DNA from: Margaritispora aquatica
Taxonomy: Eukaryota; Ascomycota; Leotiomycetes; Helotiales; Discinellaceae
Assembly (NCBI GenBank): GCA_007644065.1
Contig: VJWN01000006.1
Coordinates: 1,302,001-1,366,000 of the forward strand
Length of the DNA stretch: 64,000 nt
Direction: 5' to 3'
Shown: positions 38,198 through 49,769 of the stretch, piece after piece
How the letters are laid out: every line of letters starts with the position of its first letter
Position numbering within the stretch: position 1 is the stretch's first letter
Program-made: the position numbers and the translations under genes
Notes under the pieces: generated by a model
What the model was told of the DNA's origin: nothing
Seen by the model: only the letters and a program-made list of their open reading frames with translations
Databases searched by the model: none

Positions 38198-38923
38198 CTT
38201 AAAAGTTTTCTCGATTTTGTTTCTTGACTGTTGTATGTCTGGGTCTTTAGCGAGAATGGAAGCGTGATATTGATTTGCTGCTCAAGTAGGTAGTGTTTGA
38301 TTTTTTTGCACTTTAGAAAGTGGATAAGACATTGTTTTACAGCACTACCTGTGTGTATTTGTATCTACCTCTTGCATGTTGGGAAATGGCGAGTCTAGTG
38401 GAATCATCGAGATTGCATTGATGGTTGCCTGCTGAGGAGGTGGGAAGTGTGAATCATCGATATCATGAGGAGGACTGCCTTGGGCCCAGCAAGGTAATGA
38501 CGAAAGGTCGATTTAGTCATGCCTGCTAAAGGTAGCTAGCTGTTCCGTTACAGGAGCATGCAATGAATTTGAGAGAATAGACCGTATACTGTACACACAA
38601 AGAATGGATGCTTATAAATAAGTAGGAATCTATGTATGATTCGACCAAGTCGACAAATTATATGTACAACTTCAAATTCTGTGTCAGTCTGGAGTCAAAG
38701 CACCTTCATTTCATTGAGATAGAAAGCTCAGCAATTGCTGCAGCGACTTCTCCCATGGATGTTCTAAAAAGACATTAGTGGTTGATGCCAAGGATCATCC
38801 CGCCGTCGCGTCTCCCCAGGATTTCCGAGCGCGACTTCCCCTCCATCTTCACCTTCAAGGACCTCTCAATAAGTAGGAGATGGAGTTACGGTTCGAGATC
38901 TCCTCTAACCTCAATCCGCAAAT
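38198..38923. other. intergenic region upstream of APC5
   Basis: About 0.7 kb holding promoters for the leftward small Cys-rich frame and the rightward APC5. A frame opening at 38782 runs into APC5 in a different phase and is not needed. Nothing else seen. Confidence 0.45.
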
Positions 38924-41363
38924 ATGACACGCTTCCTCACGCCCTCGAAAATAGGCCTTTTGGCTCTAATAGAGCTCTACACCGACGGCATCGTACCCAC
39001 CGCATCCACAATCCCAATCCTCTCCTTCATCATCAACCAGCTCCTCCCCGCCACCGTGAAAGCGCAATCCCGCGATCCAACCCCGCTTTTGCAAAACAGT
39101 GTGTCTCTACCGTTCATCCTTGACCTCAAAGACTTCGAAACTCTCCTCACATCACATACAGCAGCCGCTGGTCTCCCAGGGAGGACGCTATGGGACTATT
39201 TCCTGCAAAAGCTGTGGGCGGTGGATAGTTTACATGCCTTGCATGAATTCTTTGCTGTGCGCTCGAACTTACTGGTCAAGACGAAGGATGAGCTGAAGAG
39301 GGACGCGGATGCAGGATTGCCTGCTCCGTTGCCGGATACCATATACTTGTCTCGCACATCGCCATTTGGGAGTTTCGTGCGGAGGTCGAAGGTTGAATTC
39401 GACAGGTTAGACTTCAATCGTGCGCAGGAGCTATGGAAGGGCTTTGCGAGGTGGAGGCAAGACTCGAAGACTTATATGGCGAGAAGACATGATAGGATGG
39501 GGAGGTGGGCTGGGGATGTTGCGCTTGCGGAAGGTGAGGAGGAATGGGGTCTGGATGCTACGGAGATGTTGGAGTTAGTTGCGAATGGTGGATTGAGTAT
39601 TGGAGATGAGGGAGAGGGGGGAGTCAGCACGGATGATGTGGAGAAGTTGTTGGAATTTCAGGTCGAGCAGATGCAGAGTAAGTGACTTCTAGCAGAGAAA
39701 TGACTATTGGCTAACGGAGACAGAAATCGGTAATAGGATGCCTGCAGAGATTAAGGGTCAATTCAAATCGGTCCTCGAAAAATGTGTTATAACACCAAGC
39801 TTAGTACATTATCTCAAGTAAGCGGCCCATCTTCGTCTTAGAACTCATGCTAATTCGTCTAGTTTCCTCGATGCATGGCGAGCTGGTGACTACCCTACTT
39901 CTTTTGACAACCTACATAGGTACTTCGACTATACCATGAACAACCGGGATCGATCATTTTATCAATATGCTTTGATGAATCTTGCAGTTCTCCAAGCTGA
40001 TTTCGGCTGCTATGACGAAGCTGTAGCTGCCATGTTGGAAACAGTCTCCACAGCCAGAGAGCACAAAGATATGGCTTGTCTGAACTTTGCCTTGAACTGG
40101 CTCTATCATTTCGGCAAAGCACATCCTAAGATCATCAAGGAAGCTGACTCGACTAACATGCTTGGCAATGAGAGGGATGGTTTGGCATTCTTACGTATCA
40201 AGGCCAAAGAGACTGGCATGTGGACTCTCTGGAGTTCTTCTTTACTGAGTGAATCAAAGCTTGGCATGTCTAATGGTGAGAGCGTGGCGACAGCATTCGA
40301 GAACATCCTCAAGAGTTCCCACTTGATTGTGGATAAGAACCTGAGGAGTATGATGGGTCCACAGATGGCTATGCAGTCCTCTTTGTGGGGACGCCTAGGG
40401 GTTGTTCAGTTATCTAAGCAGTACTGTGATGTTTTCCTCAACTCTCATGCTCGATTTGCACTCTTCGATGATACGTTACGGTTCACTTGTCGGATTGCTC
40501 ACCTACTGACCGAGAAAGGTCACTACGATGAAGCTATGGAAAGATTGGAGTCTCTCGACGAGAACTCCTTGCGCTCCTGGAAAGCTAATCAGTACTGGCT
40601 GAAGTACAGGGGAATCCTCCGCCTCAAGCGAGATCTTCACCACAATAATCTAGATGGAGCAGAGCAGCTCCTCTCACAACTACTTCAATGCAGTGGCTCC
40701 GACTCGGATTCCGATCTAGCCTTCGAGATCAATGTCCTTCACATCGACTACCTGATGCGCCGAACAGACTTTGGTCGCGCCCTCGAGAAAATTGAGCTAC
40801 TAGCCACCAACATGAAAGAAGACGGCGAAGACCTCAATCTCCGAGTTAGGCTTCTAACTCTGAAAGCATCACTACTCGACAAAGTTGGTCGTCCACAGAA
40901 AGGCTTCTCTGTTGCCGTCAGAGCAGCAAGCATCGCCTGGCGTGCCCGCCTCATCCCCGCCCTTTGGACTGCCCTGGGCGCCATAGCCAACATCCTCACC
41001 TCGCTCTCTGAGTTCCAGGCCTCAAGCCAAGTCCTCATCGCCGTCCTCCCTCGTGCCCTAGAGTGCGAGAATTGCTCCATGAACGCACAGCTATACTCCT
41101 TCCTCGTGGACGCATACATGGGCATGGCTGGGCAGGCCGAAGCGGGCAATCTAAAACGCAAAGAAAATCTGACAAAGGCGCTGGGGTTCATGGATCGCGC
41201 TTTCGACGAGTACTCTGCTGTTGAGGATGTGCTGGGACAGTGCGAGATGATGGCTAAGAAAGGGGCGGTGCTGAGGGTCCTAGGGGATGAGGTCCTTGCT
41301 AATGATTGTGCGACGAGGTACTTGGGACTAAAGAGAGAGGCGGGCCTGGTGGGAAAGGGTTAG
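38924..41363 (+). CDS. APC5: anaphase-promoting complex subunit 5
   Basis: Three exons: 38924-39677, 39724-39817 and 39863-41363; introns 46 and 45 nt; 782 residues. The start MTRFLTPSKIGLLALIELY is typical of fungal Apc5. The TPR-containing central part has HRYFDYTMNNRDRSFYQYALMN and FGCYDEAVAAMLETVSTARE, the conserved Apc5 block, then KDMACLNFALNWLYHF. The remainder is helical repeats (YDEAMERLESL, RLLTLKASLLDKVGRP). It is a scaffold subunit of the APC/C ubiquitin ligase that triggers anaphase in the nucleus. APC5 next to COX13 and APN2 is the conserved MAT flank. No defects seen. Confidence 0.93.
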
Positions 41364-41879
41364 GAATGGTGACATGCGTATATGATACCCCTGAAAATAG
41401 AGATGATTTATGATATTTGAGAGCAAGCACGTTGAAATGGTGGTTAACTTTTTGTTTTGCTCATCTAAGGTCTAGCCCCACCCACCTCGCGGGGCTTCAT
41501 TTCCCAATTCAAAGCGTTGAGCTTAAACAGAAGTGCTGGTCCAAATTTTTGCTCAGTTGATGAGACGGGTGCGTACTTTGGGGTGGTGTTTTAATATTTG
41601 TCATTGTGTTTAATCCTTAAGCACAATCAGATTTTGAGTTCCTACGCCAAGTGATTAGTGGTCTAGTAGGCTAGGATCTTCGACTATAGTACTATACAAA
41701 AATGTGAGTTTAGCCAAACACGCGGTTGTAAGTAAATTGTACGTAGTATACAAAGTTGCCCTGTGTGTGAGGTGCTTTGGTCAAGAGGTTAGGAGGTGAA
41801 GGGAAGAGAGGAGAGGAGAGGAAAGGAGAGCTCGCTTGAGGAGGGCTGGGTAAGGGAGGTGTTGGAGCCTCCATCTGAG

Positions 41880-42140
41880 GCAACGACCGCACTTCCTGCG
41901 CGATCGTGGCCACGAACTCTACTTGTGCGAATTTCTGCCCTGGACAGGCGCGCGTCGCGCTGGTCTAGGGAAGGAATTGCCCTTGTTGAGGTGTGTAGAG
42001 CGTTTTTGGAGGCGGGGAGTACGGGGAGTCAGGGCATGGTGGTCGTGGTTGTGGTTGTGGTTGTGGTTGTGGTTGTGGTTGGGGCGCTCGAAAGTCCGTC
42101 GAAGTGGCAGCTTCACTCTACTCAACCCGGATCTATTCGT
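41880..42140 (-). pseudogene. cytochrome P450 C-terminal relic
   Basis: In one minus-strand frame the segment reads TDFRAP, a Gln-Pro tract made by a microsatellite, then TLYTPQQGQFLP, a TAG, then TSATRACPGQKFAQVEFVA and TIAQEVRSL. This matches the end of fungal P450s: an FRPxRW-like position, the G-x-F-x-PW-s-x-GPR-x-CPGQKFAQVEFVA heme loop with its axial Cys (codon at 41946-41944), then the L helix. The conserved PW Trp is replaced by TAG, and the Gly and Pro of GPR are changed. No upstream P450 exons (K helix ExxR, I helix) were recognised. It is therefore a dead fragment of a heme monooxygenase gene. A C-terminal frame continues to 41710, but the sequence past the L helix is not P450-like. 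Confidence 0.65.
42045..42080. repeat. hexanucleotide microsatellite (gtggtt)6
   Basis: Six perfect gtggtt copies, preceded by a near-match. It lies inside the P450 relic and, on the minus strand, encodes Gln-Pro pairs in the relic frame. Confidence 0.95.
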
Positions 42141-42827
42141 TGTTCGCATAGAACTGGACACTTCTAAGACTGGATGGAGTTCTCACCTTCACCTTGGAGG
42201 TACCAGAGTGGGCGGTTGAGAAGCCAGAGCGGAGATTTTACCGTGCATGGTGTTTCGTTTGTTGACGTTGTGGGCAATCGCGTTGAGGGTCAGAGATGAC
42301 GAGGAACGTGTCTGAGGAGGAATGATTTTCCAACCTTGATTTCCATACTAGTAGCCATGTTTTTGGGAGGACATGAAAGCAAAATCGTTAACTTTCTTCA
42401 AGTGTTCAACTGAGATGACCAAAAATTGAATACGGTGGTCAAGCAAGAACTTATTAAAATGCAAATGCCGTTGGTCCATGACACTTTCCAGCTCTATCAC
42501 CAAGGGACCAGAGCTTTGTTATGACATATAGCGCCGCTTCTGGCACGCATCACTCTCATGCACTTGCAAAGAGCATATGCAAAAAAAACCTTCATGTGTC
42601 CATCCTCCTCGTTTTTAACACAACCCTCAAAATTCTCACAAGATCTCATTAGCAATATCAAACTTCAATCAGATAGCGCAAGAGGCCAACATTCATCTTC
42701 TGAATTCGCAAAGACTCAAGGAGAAATGTACAGGTTTGTGTCGATCCACCACTCCAGCAACTTCAATTCCCACCGCGCACATATCCTGTGACTGTGCCTG
42801 CAAACCCACCAATCTCACTCCGCTACT

Positions 42828-43498
42828 CTATTCCTTCTTGTGGTAGTTGACGCTGTCGTTCCAGCTATCACGTATGTTAGCTTATCCCCATGTTCCAAGC
42901 TCTGGCTCCTCCTCCCTAGATTGGGAAATACTTACAAGGCAGTCTATTCACTAGTCAGCAATTATTCAACTTTCGAGAAAACGAGGAACTCACCTTATCT
43001 CCGTCACCCCAGAAGAAGTTCTTGATGCGAAGGTTCTGGTATGGGTATTCAACTCTTTCCTCCAATGGCTCCATGTGTGCCCAATGGGCCCAATGCTGAT
43101 TCCAGAGAACATAGGCGTTGACACTGGCGATAATCAAGGCAGGTGTCACCATGCTGTAGCACAAACAAAGGTCAGTTTACCTCCCATCCATTTTGAGGCA
43201 TATTCCCAACACCCCTCCTCGGGATTTCTTACTAGATAGACAACTTGCGCCAGAGATCTAGAACTCATCAGCCTTCACGAATCCTCCCAAGAACAATCAA
43301 CTGATACGCACCACTTGTAGCTCCAGCGTGGTCCTTAACGGCTTTTCTCTCACGGTTGAAAGCATTGTCCTCGGCACCCTTGAAGGCAGACGTCTCGGAG
43401 CTTGCGAATCGTCGTTGGAAAGGAGTACGGATAGCTGGAGAGCGAACACCAGCAGCGAAGCGCTGGGAGGTACGTAGGAGAGTTCTTTGAGGAAGCAT
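42828..43498 (-). CDS. COX13: cytochrome c oxidase subunit VIa (Cox13)
   Basis: Five exons on the minus strand: 43498-43312, 43257-43233 (25 nt), 43153-42994, 42942-42935 (8 nt) and 42864-42828; 138 residues in perfect frame. The presequence is basic (MLPQRTLLRTSQRFAAGVRS, FQRRFASSE). The mature part has DLWRKLSIYMVTPALIIASVNAYVLW, one transmembrane helix, then NQHWAHWAHMEPLEERVEY, YPYQNLRIKNFFWGDGDK and the end TAFWNDSVNYHKKE. It is a nuclear-encoded subunit of mitochondrial complex IV, in the inner membrane. The 8-nt microexon encodes Thr-Ala and part of Phe and is required to join GDGDK to FWND, which is conserved in the family. It shares a 279-bp divergent promoter with APN2, the classic MAT-flank pair. 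Confidence 0.94.
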
Positions 43499-43777
43499 CG
43501 TGTGTTGTTGTGGTTTCAATGGCAGTCTGATTCAATTGAGGTGGAAGATCGTACGTTCGTTGATTGCGGCTCGGAAAGACACTAAGGAAAACGTCCGAGC
43601 ACGGTCACCTGATTTATGACGACGACGAGTGAGGTTCGCGATATTTCGAACGCGTGCAAAAGGAAGGCCGTGAATTTCTGGCTCTACAGCTACTTGAGGG
43701 CTTGCTGGTCTAGGAGCTTGGGGTCGGAAGGTTATGTCGTGTCATCCTGCCTGGACTGAAGGTACAGATTAATCACA
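43499..43777. promoter_or_regulatory. shared divergent promoter of COX13 and APN2
   Basis: Only 279 bp separate the two start codons on opposite strands, so both promoters and 5' leaders must lie here. No TATA box or defined factor site is evident to me. Confidence 0.55.
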
Positions 43778-46021
43778 ATGGACGAGCGGGGCCTTCGAAT
43801 AACCACATGGAATGGTAAGTTATGCTGCTGTAAAGAAGATATGTCATGCTAATAAGTCTTAGTAAACGGCATCAGGTTAGTTTTGCTCGCGTGAAAAGCT
43901 ACGGTGAAATAAATTAAGCCTTCACAGGAATCCCTTCGGATATCAGCCATGGCGGCAAAAGAGAACTTTCGAGGTACGGGAAGACCGAGATTGTGTGAAA
44001 TGATTCTAAAAGCTGCTTAGGCTATGTTTGAGATCCTTGGAGCAGACATTGTGGTCATGCAAGAAGCAAAAATACAAAGAAAGGATCTTCAAGATGATAT
44101 GGTTATGCTAGCCGGCTGGGATGTGTACTTCAGCTTACCCAAGCATAAAAAGGGTAAGTAGTCACCTGTCCAGAAGGTATCCATGATTAAGGACCTAATT
44201 TATTTTACAGGATATTCCGGAGTTGCCATATATACTCGAAACTCTGTTTGCGCGCCCATCCGAGCTGAAGAAGGCATTACCGGTGCTCTAACCCTTCCAA
44301 ATACGACCACAAGCTACTACGAGCTTCCCAAGAGCAAACAAATTGGAGGATATCCGACATTCTCTCAGCTTTCTGACTGTGGGCTCGATGCAGCGATACT
44401 TGATTCCGAGGGTCGCTGTGTTGTGCTTGAATTTCCTGCCTTCGTCTTGATCGGCACTTATTGTCCAGCAAATCGCGATGAGACGAGAGACGAGTTCCGA
44501 ATAGGCTTCCTGACCGCTCTTGATATTAGAGTGAGGAACTTAGTAGCTATGGGCAAGAAAGTTTTCTTGACAGGCGACTTGAATATTATCCGGGATGAAA
44601 TTGACACTGCAAATGCCGAGGAGCAATTGAGGAAGCAAGGCATTACGATCGACCAATACATATCTACTCCAGCAAGACGAATGTTGAACCAGCTCCTGGT
44701 CGGTGGGAAAGTCATTGGAGAAAGAGATGAGGGTAGGGAGAAGCCAGTCATGTGGGATATCTGCAGAGGCTTCCACCCAACTCGAAAGGGTATGTTCACC
44801 TGCTGGGAGCAAAAGATCAATGCTCGTCCCGGAAACTTTGGTTCTAGGATAGACTATGTTCTCTGCAGTGAGGATTGGAAGGATTGGTTCTGTGAGTCCA
44901 ATATCCAAGAAGGACTAATGGGATCAGATCACTGTCCTGTGTATGCTGTGTTGAAGAGCAAGGTGGAAGTAGATGGCCAGGAAGTCCACATCAAGGATGT
45001 CATGAGTGCTGGAATGTTCAAGAACGGTGTGAGGCAGCGAGAGTGGTCTACCAAAGACCTCCTCCCGTTGTCAGCCAAGCTGATTCCTGAATTTGATGGT
45101 CGTCGAAGTATCAAAGACATGTTCACCAGGAAGATCTCACTTCCTAAAGGAGAAAGTTCTACCAAAAGCATCGTGGATGACAACACCCCCAAGGTTTCAC
45201 TGCCGCTAGGAGAGAGCTCTACCATGGAAATTTTGGGCACTCTTCCCAGGGAGGTGGAACTTTCCTTAGCTGTAGGAGATGCAACTTCTGAAGAAGATGC
45301 AGCAGAAGTCAGTGAGGCACTAACCACTCAAGTCTCTCAAAGTGATTCCAATTGGGCGAGCATGCAAGGAGAGGAGTTAACAAGCACACAACAATCTACT
45401 GTTACCAATAACTCTCAGGCTATGCCAAGCCCAGCGAAGCCTGCTCTCAAAAGACCCATTGAAAGCCCAGCAGCGACCAGACCTCAGAAGCGCGGCAAGA
45501 ATGGATCAACTTCAAAGGCACCAGCAACTACAAAAGGCCAATCAGGAAAAAGCCAGAGCAGTCTCATGGGATTCTTTAAACCTAAGCCAGCCCCACAAGT
45601 CGATGGCCCTGCAGAAAGCCAAGCCTCAATTGACGAAGAGTCAGACATAGCGAGTCTAGCCCCCTCAGTTACAGCATCAGACCGCTCAACACCCGCCCCA
45701 ACCGAATCTTTCTCAGTTCTTCCCACAGAAGCCATATCTCCAGCTAAATTCGATCCCGACAGCCAGAAATCCATCATCGACCCCATCGTCGCCAAGGAGA
45801 GCTGGTCGAAGCTGCTCGGCAAAAAGAGGGTGGTGCCGAAGTGCGAGCATGGAGAGCCGTGCATAAGCATGCTCACCAAGAAACCTGGGGTCAATAAGGG
45901 GAGGTCGTTCTACATGTGTCCCAGACCGATTGGACCTTCGGGTGCGAAGGAGAAGAACTCTCAGTGGAGGTGTGGAACTTTCATCTGGAGCAGCGAGTGG
46001 ACTGGCACGGAGGAGAGTTGA
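43778..46021 (+). CDS. APN2: AP endonuclease 2 (class II DNA-(apurinic/apyrimidinic) lyase)
   Basis: Five exons: 43778-43814, 43863-43875 (13 nt), 43928-43973, 44021-44153 and 44211-46021; 679 residues. The exonuclease III-type catalytic domain shows RITTWNVNGIR, ADIVVMQEAK with the metal-binding Glu, LTGDLNI, and the C-terminal GSDHCPVYA with the catalytic His. At about residue 525 a PCNA-interacting box (QSSLMGFF) is visible, and about residues 617-672 form a GRF zinc finger (CEHGEPC, FYMC, WRCGTFIW). It cleaves abasic sites and 3' blocks in nuclear base-excision repair. APN2 is the standard left flank of MAT in filamentous ascomycetes. The 13-nt exon 2 (part of WNVNGIR) is required because the motif spans three exons. 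Confidence 0.96.
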
Positions 46022-49000
46022 GTTAGCAGAGCCTTGGAGGAGCTGGCTGCAGCGCATCGAGATTCGTCATGCACAACTCTTGCTGGAGGGGAGGTGTGAC
46101 CATAATTCTGGCTTGATATGGGACGTCAGCTTGACTTGAGGCTAAAGGGTTCTTAATGTTCGACAGCCAGCAGCACCACAGACTCAACCTGCTCCTCAAC
46201 AGCTCGATCACACTTCTCGACACGATTTTCCAAAGACATCCCAAAATCACTCTGGCGCACTGAGCTAGGTACGTCAATTGCATATCAACTCTCCTTGCCA
46301 CAAAGAGCGACAAGGCTTTTAACTGTTTGAGGAAATACTACTTGCGCTATTGTAAGAGAACCAGCTACATGTGCATTGTAATAGCTAACAGAAGTCTAGA
46401 TACCCGAAATCTGGCAAGCTTGTGAGCATAGCCACCAGCTTTCACGAACCCATACACGGACATACAACAAAGCCCGTCGTAGAGTGGGCACACATTCTCC
46501 TCGAGGAGACGAGGTACGAAGGAGCAGAAGCTAGCAAGGTGTCTTGCCTACTATGTGTAAATTAGCTAGAAAATATCAAAGCGTCTCAATGATATGTCTA
46601 GGAGCAGTCTCTTCCTGTCTTCAGATTCTCCAATTCTTGCTTCATACCCTTCGTTATTCATATCACGGACGTTTTCTTGTCACCGAGCAAATGTTTGAAA
46701 ATGAAATTTATCTAAACTCCTAAGCTTTCCAAGAGGCTTTCTCCTCCACTTGCTCCTTTCTTAGCGCACATTCTCGAGTGTGAGCACCAGCACCAGCACC
46801 AAGAAAGCCAATATTTCCAGCACCACCCAAGAACTTGTCTATCCTCCCAGCTGTCTTTCTTGCCTCGTCTCCTCAAACTATGTAGCGTGATCAGCTCCCA
46901 CGGAGTCGAGCACAATCCTTCGCATTATGTCTTCCTGAACTTTCTCTTCTCCCTTACAGTTGACCATCGCTTCAAGATGGGATAGATCGGTTGAATTCTG
47001 CTGTGACAATGAGTAACTCCTCCTCGCCGTAGCTTACCTGGATCGGTCATGCCCCACAATCAGCAAGCAAAGCTCACCTCTCTTACCTTGCTTCTCCTCT
47101 CTAACACACCAAGTTACTTCTTGCTCTCGCTCCAGGCTCATGGTTCCAAGCCAGCCCCAATACTGGCACTGTGCTGCATTAGCGATCCTAAGGAGCTGAC
47201 TTACCTTTTGCTCTATAATTCACGGTCATTCAGAGCTCCGGAGACGTAGAAATAACAAGGAAAACGCTTCCTCGTATGTTTCTTCCAGTTTAGCTCATCT
47301 CTCCTTAGGTTGAATTCTTCCTCGAGCATTATCCACCCATAGTAGTGTTGTGAGTGGCATCTCTAGGCCCTTTGCCCACAAGGGCTTTGGAATCCCTGGT
47401 CATCTCACAGCACTTGTCAACCATGCACCTCAAACTTCCATTTCCCAATCTTCTTTTATTGCCCAGGGTATTGCTCGAAGACCTGCTTTGGTTAGAATTT
47501 CTTGGTCCCATAAACTCCAGCTTCTTCTCCTGATTAAAAGTCCGGATTGTGTGAGTCGTGCTTTGAAGTCAAGATTTCGAGTAAAGTTTGAAGAATTTCG
47601 ATGTCACCTTTTCAGATTATTTCCGGTGTGATTGTTTGTTGGTTATGTCCTCTCCTTATGACAGGAAGAAATTGCTCGCAGGAGCTGAAGAGATACTCGT
47701 TAATTAAGATCTGTGACTTTGATGCTTGAGAAGAACTTGATAGGCAAAGGAGTTTCTGAAGCTCACCATGAACTCTCTCACTGGGTGCTCACAATTCGTG
47801 GCTTTGGCTTACCTTTGGCTACACTCTTCACTTGGAAGGTTTCTTTTCCGAGTATTGTTATGATGGAGGATTCGTTGCTATGAGAAGTACGCACGCCAAA
47901 GAAACCTCAAAATTGCTCTTTCTCCGGTTGCACCTGCCTTGGCCTAGAATATGCATTTGGGCCTTGCTGCTTGCTGGTGAGGCCGTTGTGAGATTTGAAT
48001 TCGAAGCTGCCGTGTTCGAGCAATATTTGAGGAACAATGAAGAGAATGGGGAAGTTTGAGGAAATAAAGACTCGTGAAGTTTGCCTTGTGGTTGTACGAT
48101 GTGCTCAATCTTGTTGAATTGACTAGGAAAGAGCTGCGAAACAGCTTGAGTAGGTAGAAATTGTCGATTATGGGGTTGGAAGAAATAAAGAGCAAGCAAC
48201 AGTGAGGGGTATGTCAATTAGCATGATGCTTCATTGCTCTTTCCATACTAAACAAGTCAGGGTATTCTTGATTGCTACTTTCTTGTAGTGATACCAGGGC
48301 ATCAATATTGATTTCGGTGTGCGCTGGGAACAAGATGGATCTGTTGAGAAAGAAGGCACCTTGAATTGTATATAGAGCCAACTGTTACTCTTCCACTTCC
48401 TCTTATATTCCTTTCAAGTAATTCCTCGGTGCATCATCCCACACGAAATTATGTCCAGGCCCATTCCCACCAACAACTTCAAGGCCATCTCCAAACCACC
48501 AAATTGAACCTAACCCAATCCTCAGCAACACTTTTCCCTCTTCCAAAAACCTTCGAAGGATGGCCAAGTTCAGTAAAGAATCCGAAAGAATTAAGAAGAT
48601 TGAAAGAATTACCTATTTCCGGCTTCCTCAAACAGTACTGGCTTCGATGAAATGCCTAACTTCAATTTTGTGCCTGGATATCTCACAGTGGACAGTGGTG
48701 GGGGCAAGGTGGGGTTTGCCCGTCCTTGCCTAACTTTTCGCAAGCCTGCCACTCTTCACCCCAGCCTCCTCGACCCACCCCAGCAACCAACTCACCGAAG
48801 CCCTGCGAGAAGAATTTTCCTGGGTAAGGCTGAGAAGAGATGGTTGCCAACACACACAGAATAATTCTGCAATTTCCCAAAACTTCAGGGCGGTGAGTGG
48901 ACTTGAGAGGAATTTCAAGATGGAGGAGGCTTGATGCCCAGGGATGGTTGTGAGACTTGACATGCATGCGTGACAGCGGGACGGGAGCGGGCCGCATTGC

Positions 49001-49769
49001 AGATCTGGGGTAAATTGGAGACCATGGATTAACTTTAAAATGATGATGACTTGCTTATTGAGACGACAATTGAAGATTCTTTTGCTAGCAAGGGAAATGG
49101 AGAAGCTCAAGAGGGAATGCCTAGGTATGCTGAGCAATGTCAAGAGGTTTAGAGAAATCATGATGCATGAATGAGGACAGCAGGTTTTTTTTTTTCTTCC
49201 TTTTTTGGATTTTATTAAGTTTAACTATCTACGTACACGGGTTAGGCTTCATTCAATTCTATTTCCATAACCATTTCCTCCCGGAACCATCCACCAACTC
49301 CATCCCATATTAGAACCCGTTGAAGCCCAACGCCGAACCAAAAGGCAGTATTTCTTCCTTGACCTGTGAGCAACCATGAAGCCCAAGGTAGCACCCATCC
49401 CCGAAACCAACCAATAAAGCACGAACGATTCAATCCCCATATCGCTGACAAGATGCCATTGAAATAAGAACAAACGGAGGAGCTGAAGAGGAGATAGTCC
49501 ATAAAGAACAATCCATGGGTGGAATATGCGGAGATGTATGTGCCAAGGAGAAGATCTGCAGAACTGTAGATAAACAAGAAAGACATACTATGATCTTCGG
49601 GCGCAATGAACTTTCTCCCTTGGTATCTGACAAGCTAGAAGCCCGAGGAGAAAGTCATGCTGAAGAAGTTGACGAATAAGTAAGGTAGGTGCTGATGTGC
49701 TTGGATAGCTGTTGTGATGGCGATTTTCTGGGACCCAATTGAAAACCAGCTCATAAAGTCAAGAGGCAC
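46022..49769. other. left part of the mating-type locus, APN2 to MAT1-2-1
   Basis: About 3.7 kb with no gene I can name. It contains one coding-like segment with a textbook 48-nt intron (46352-46399) followed by a 54-codon open exon to 46565. A minus-strand 114-codon hydrophobic frame (49586-49242) lies just downstream of MAT1-2-1, with overlapping frames in the same strand. No alpha-box motif of MAT1-1-1 was recognised. Part of this should be MAT1-2-1 3' UTR and idiomorph sequence; the idiomorph boundary cannot be placed from one mating type. Confidence 0.5.

Larger units (their letters stand above)
41364..42827. other. APC5-COX13 spacer containing a P450 relic
   Basis: About 1.5 kb between convergent APC5 and COX13. 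It holds their 3' flanks, a decayed P450 fragment (41880-42140, minus) and a hexanucleotide microsatellite (42045-42080). No intact gene found. Confidence 0.6.

Noticed and set aside
41710..41880. Extension of the P450 relic to the stop at 41710
   Set aside because: Sequence after the L helix is a Pro/Ser run from a purine-rich tract and does not resemble a P450 end.
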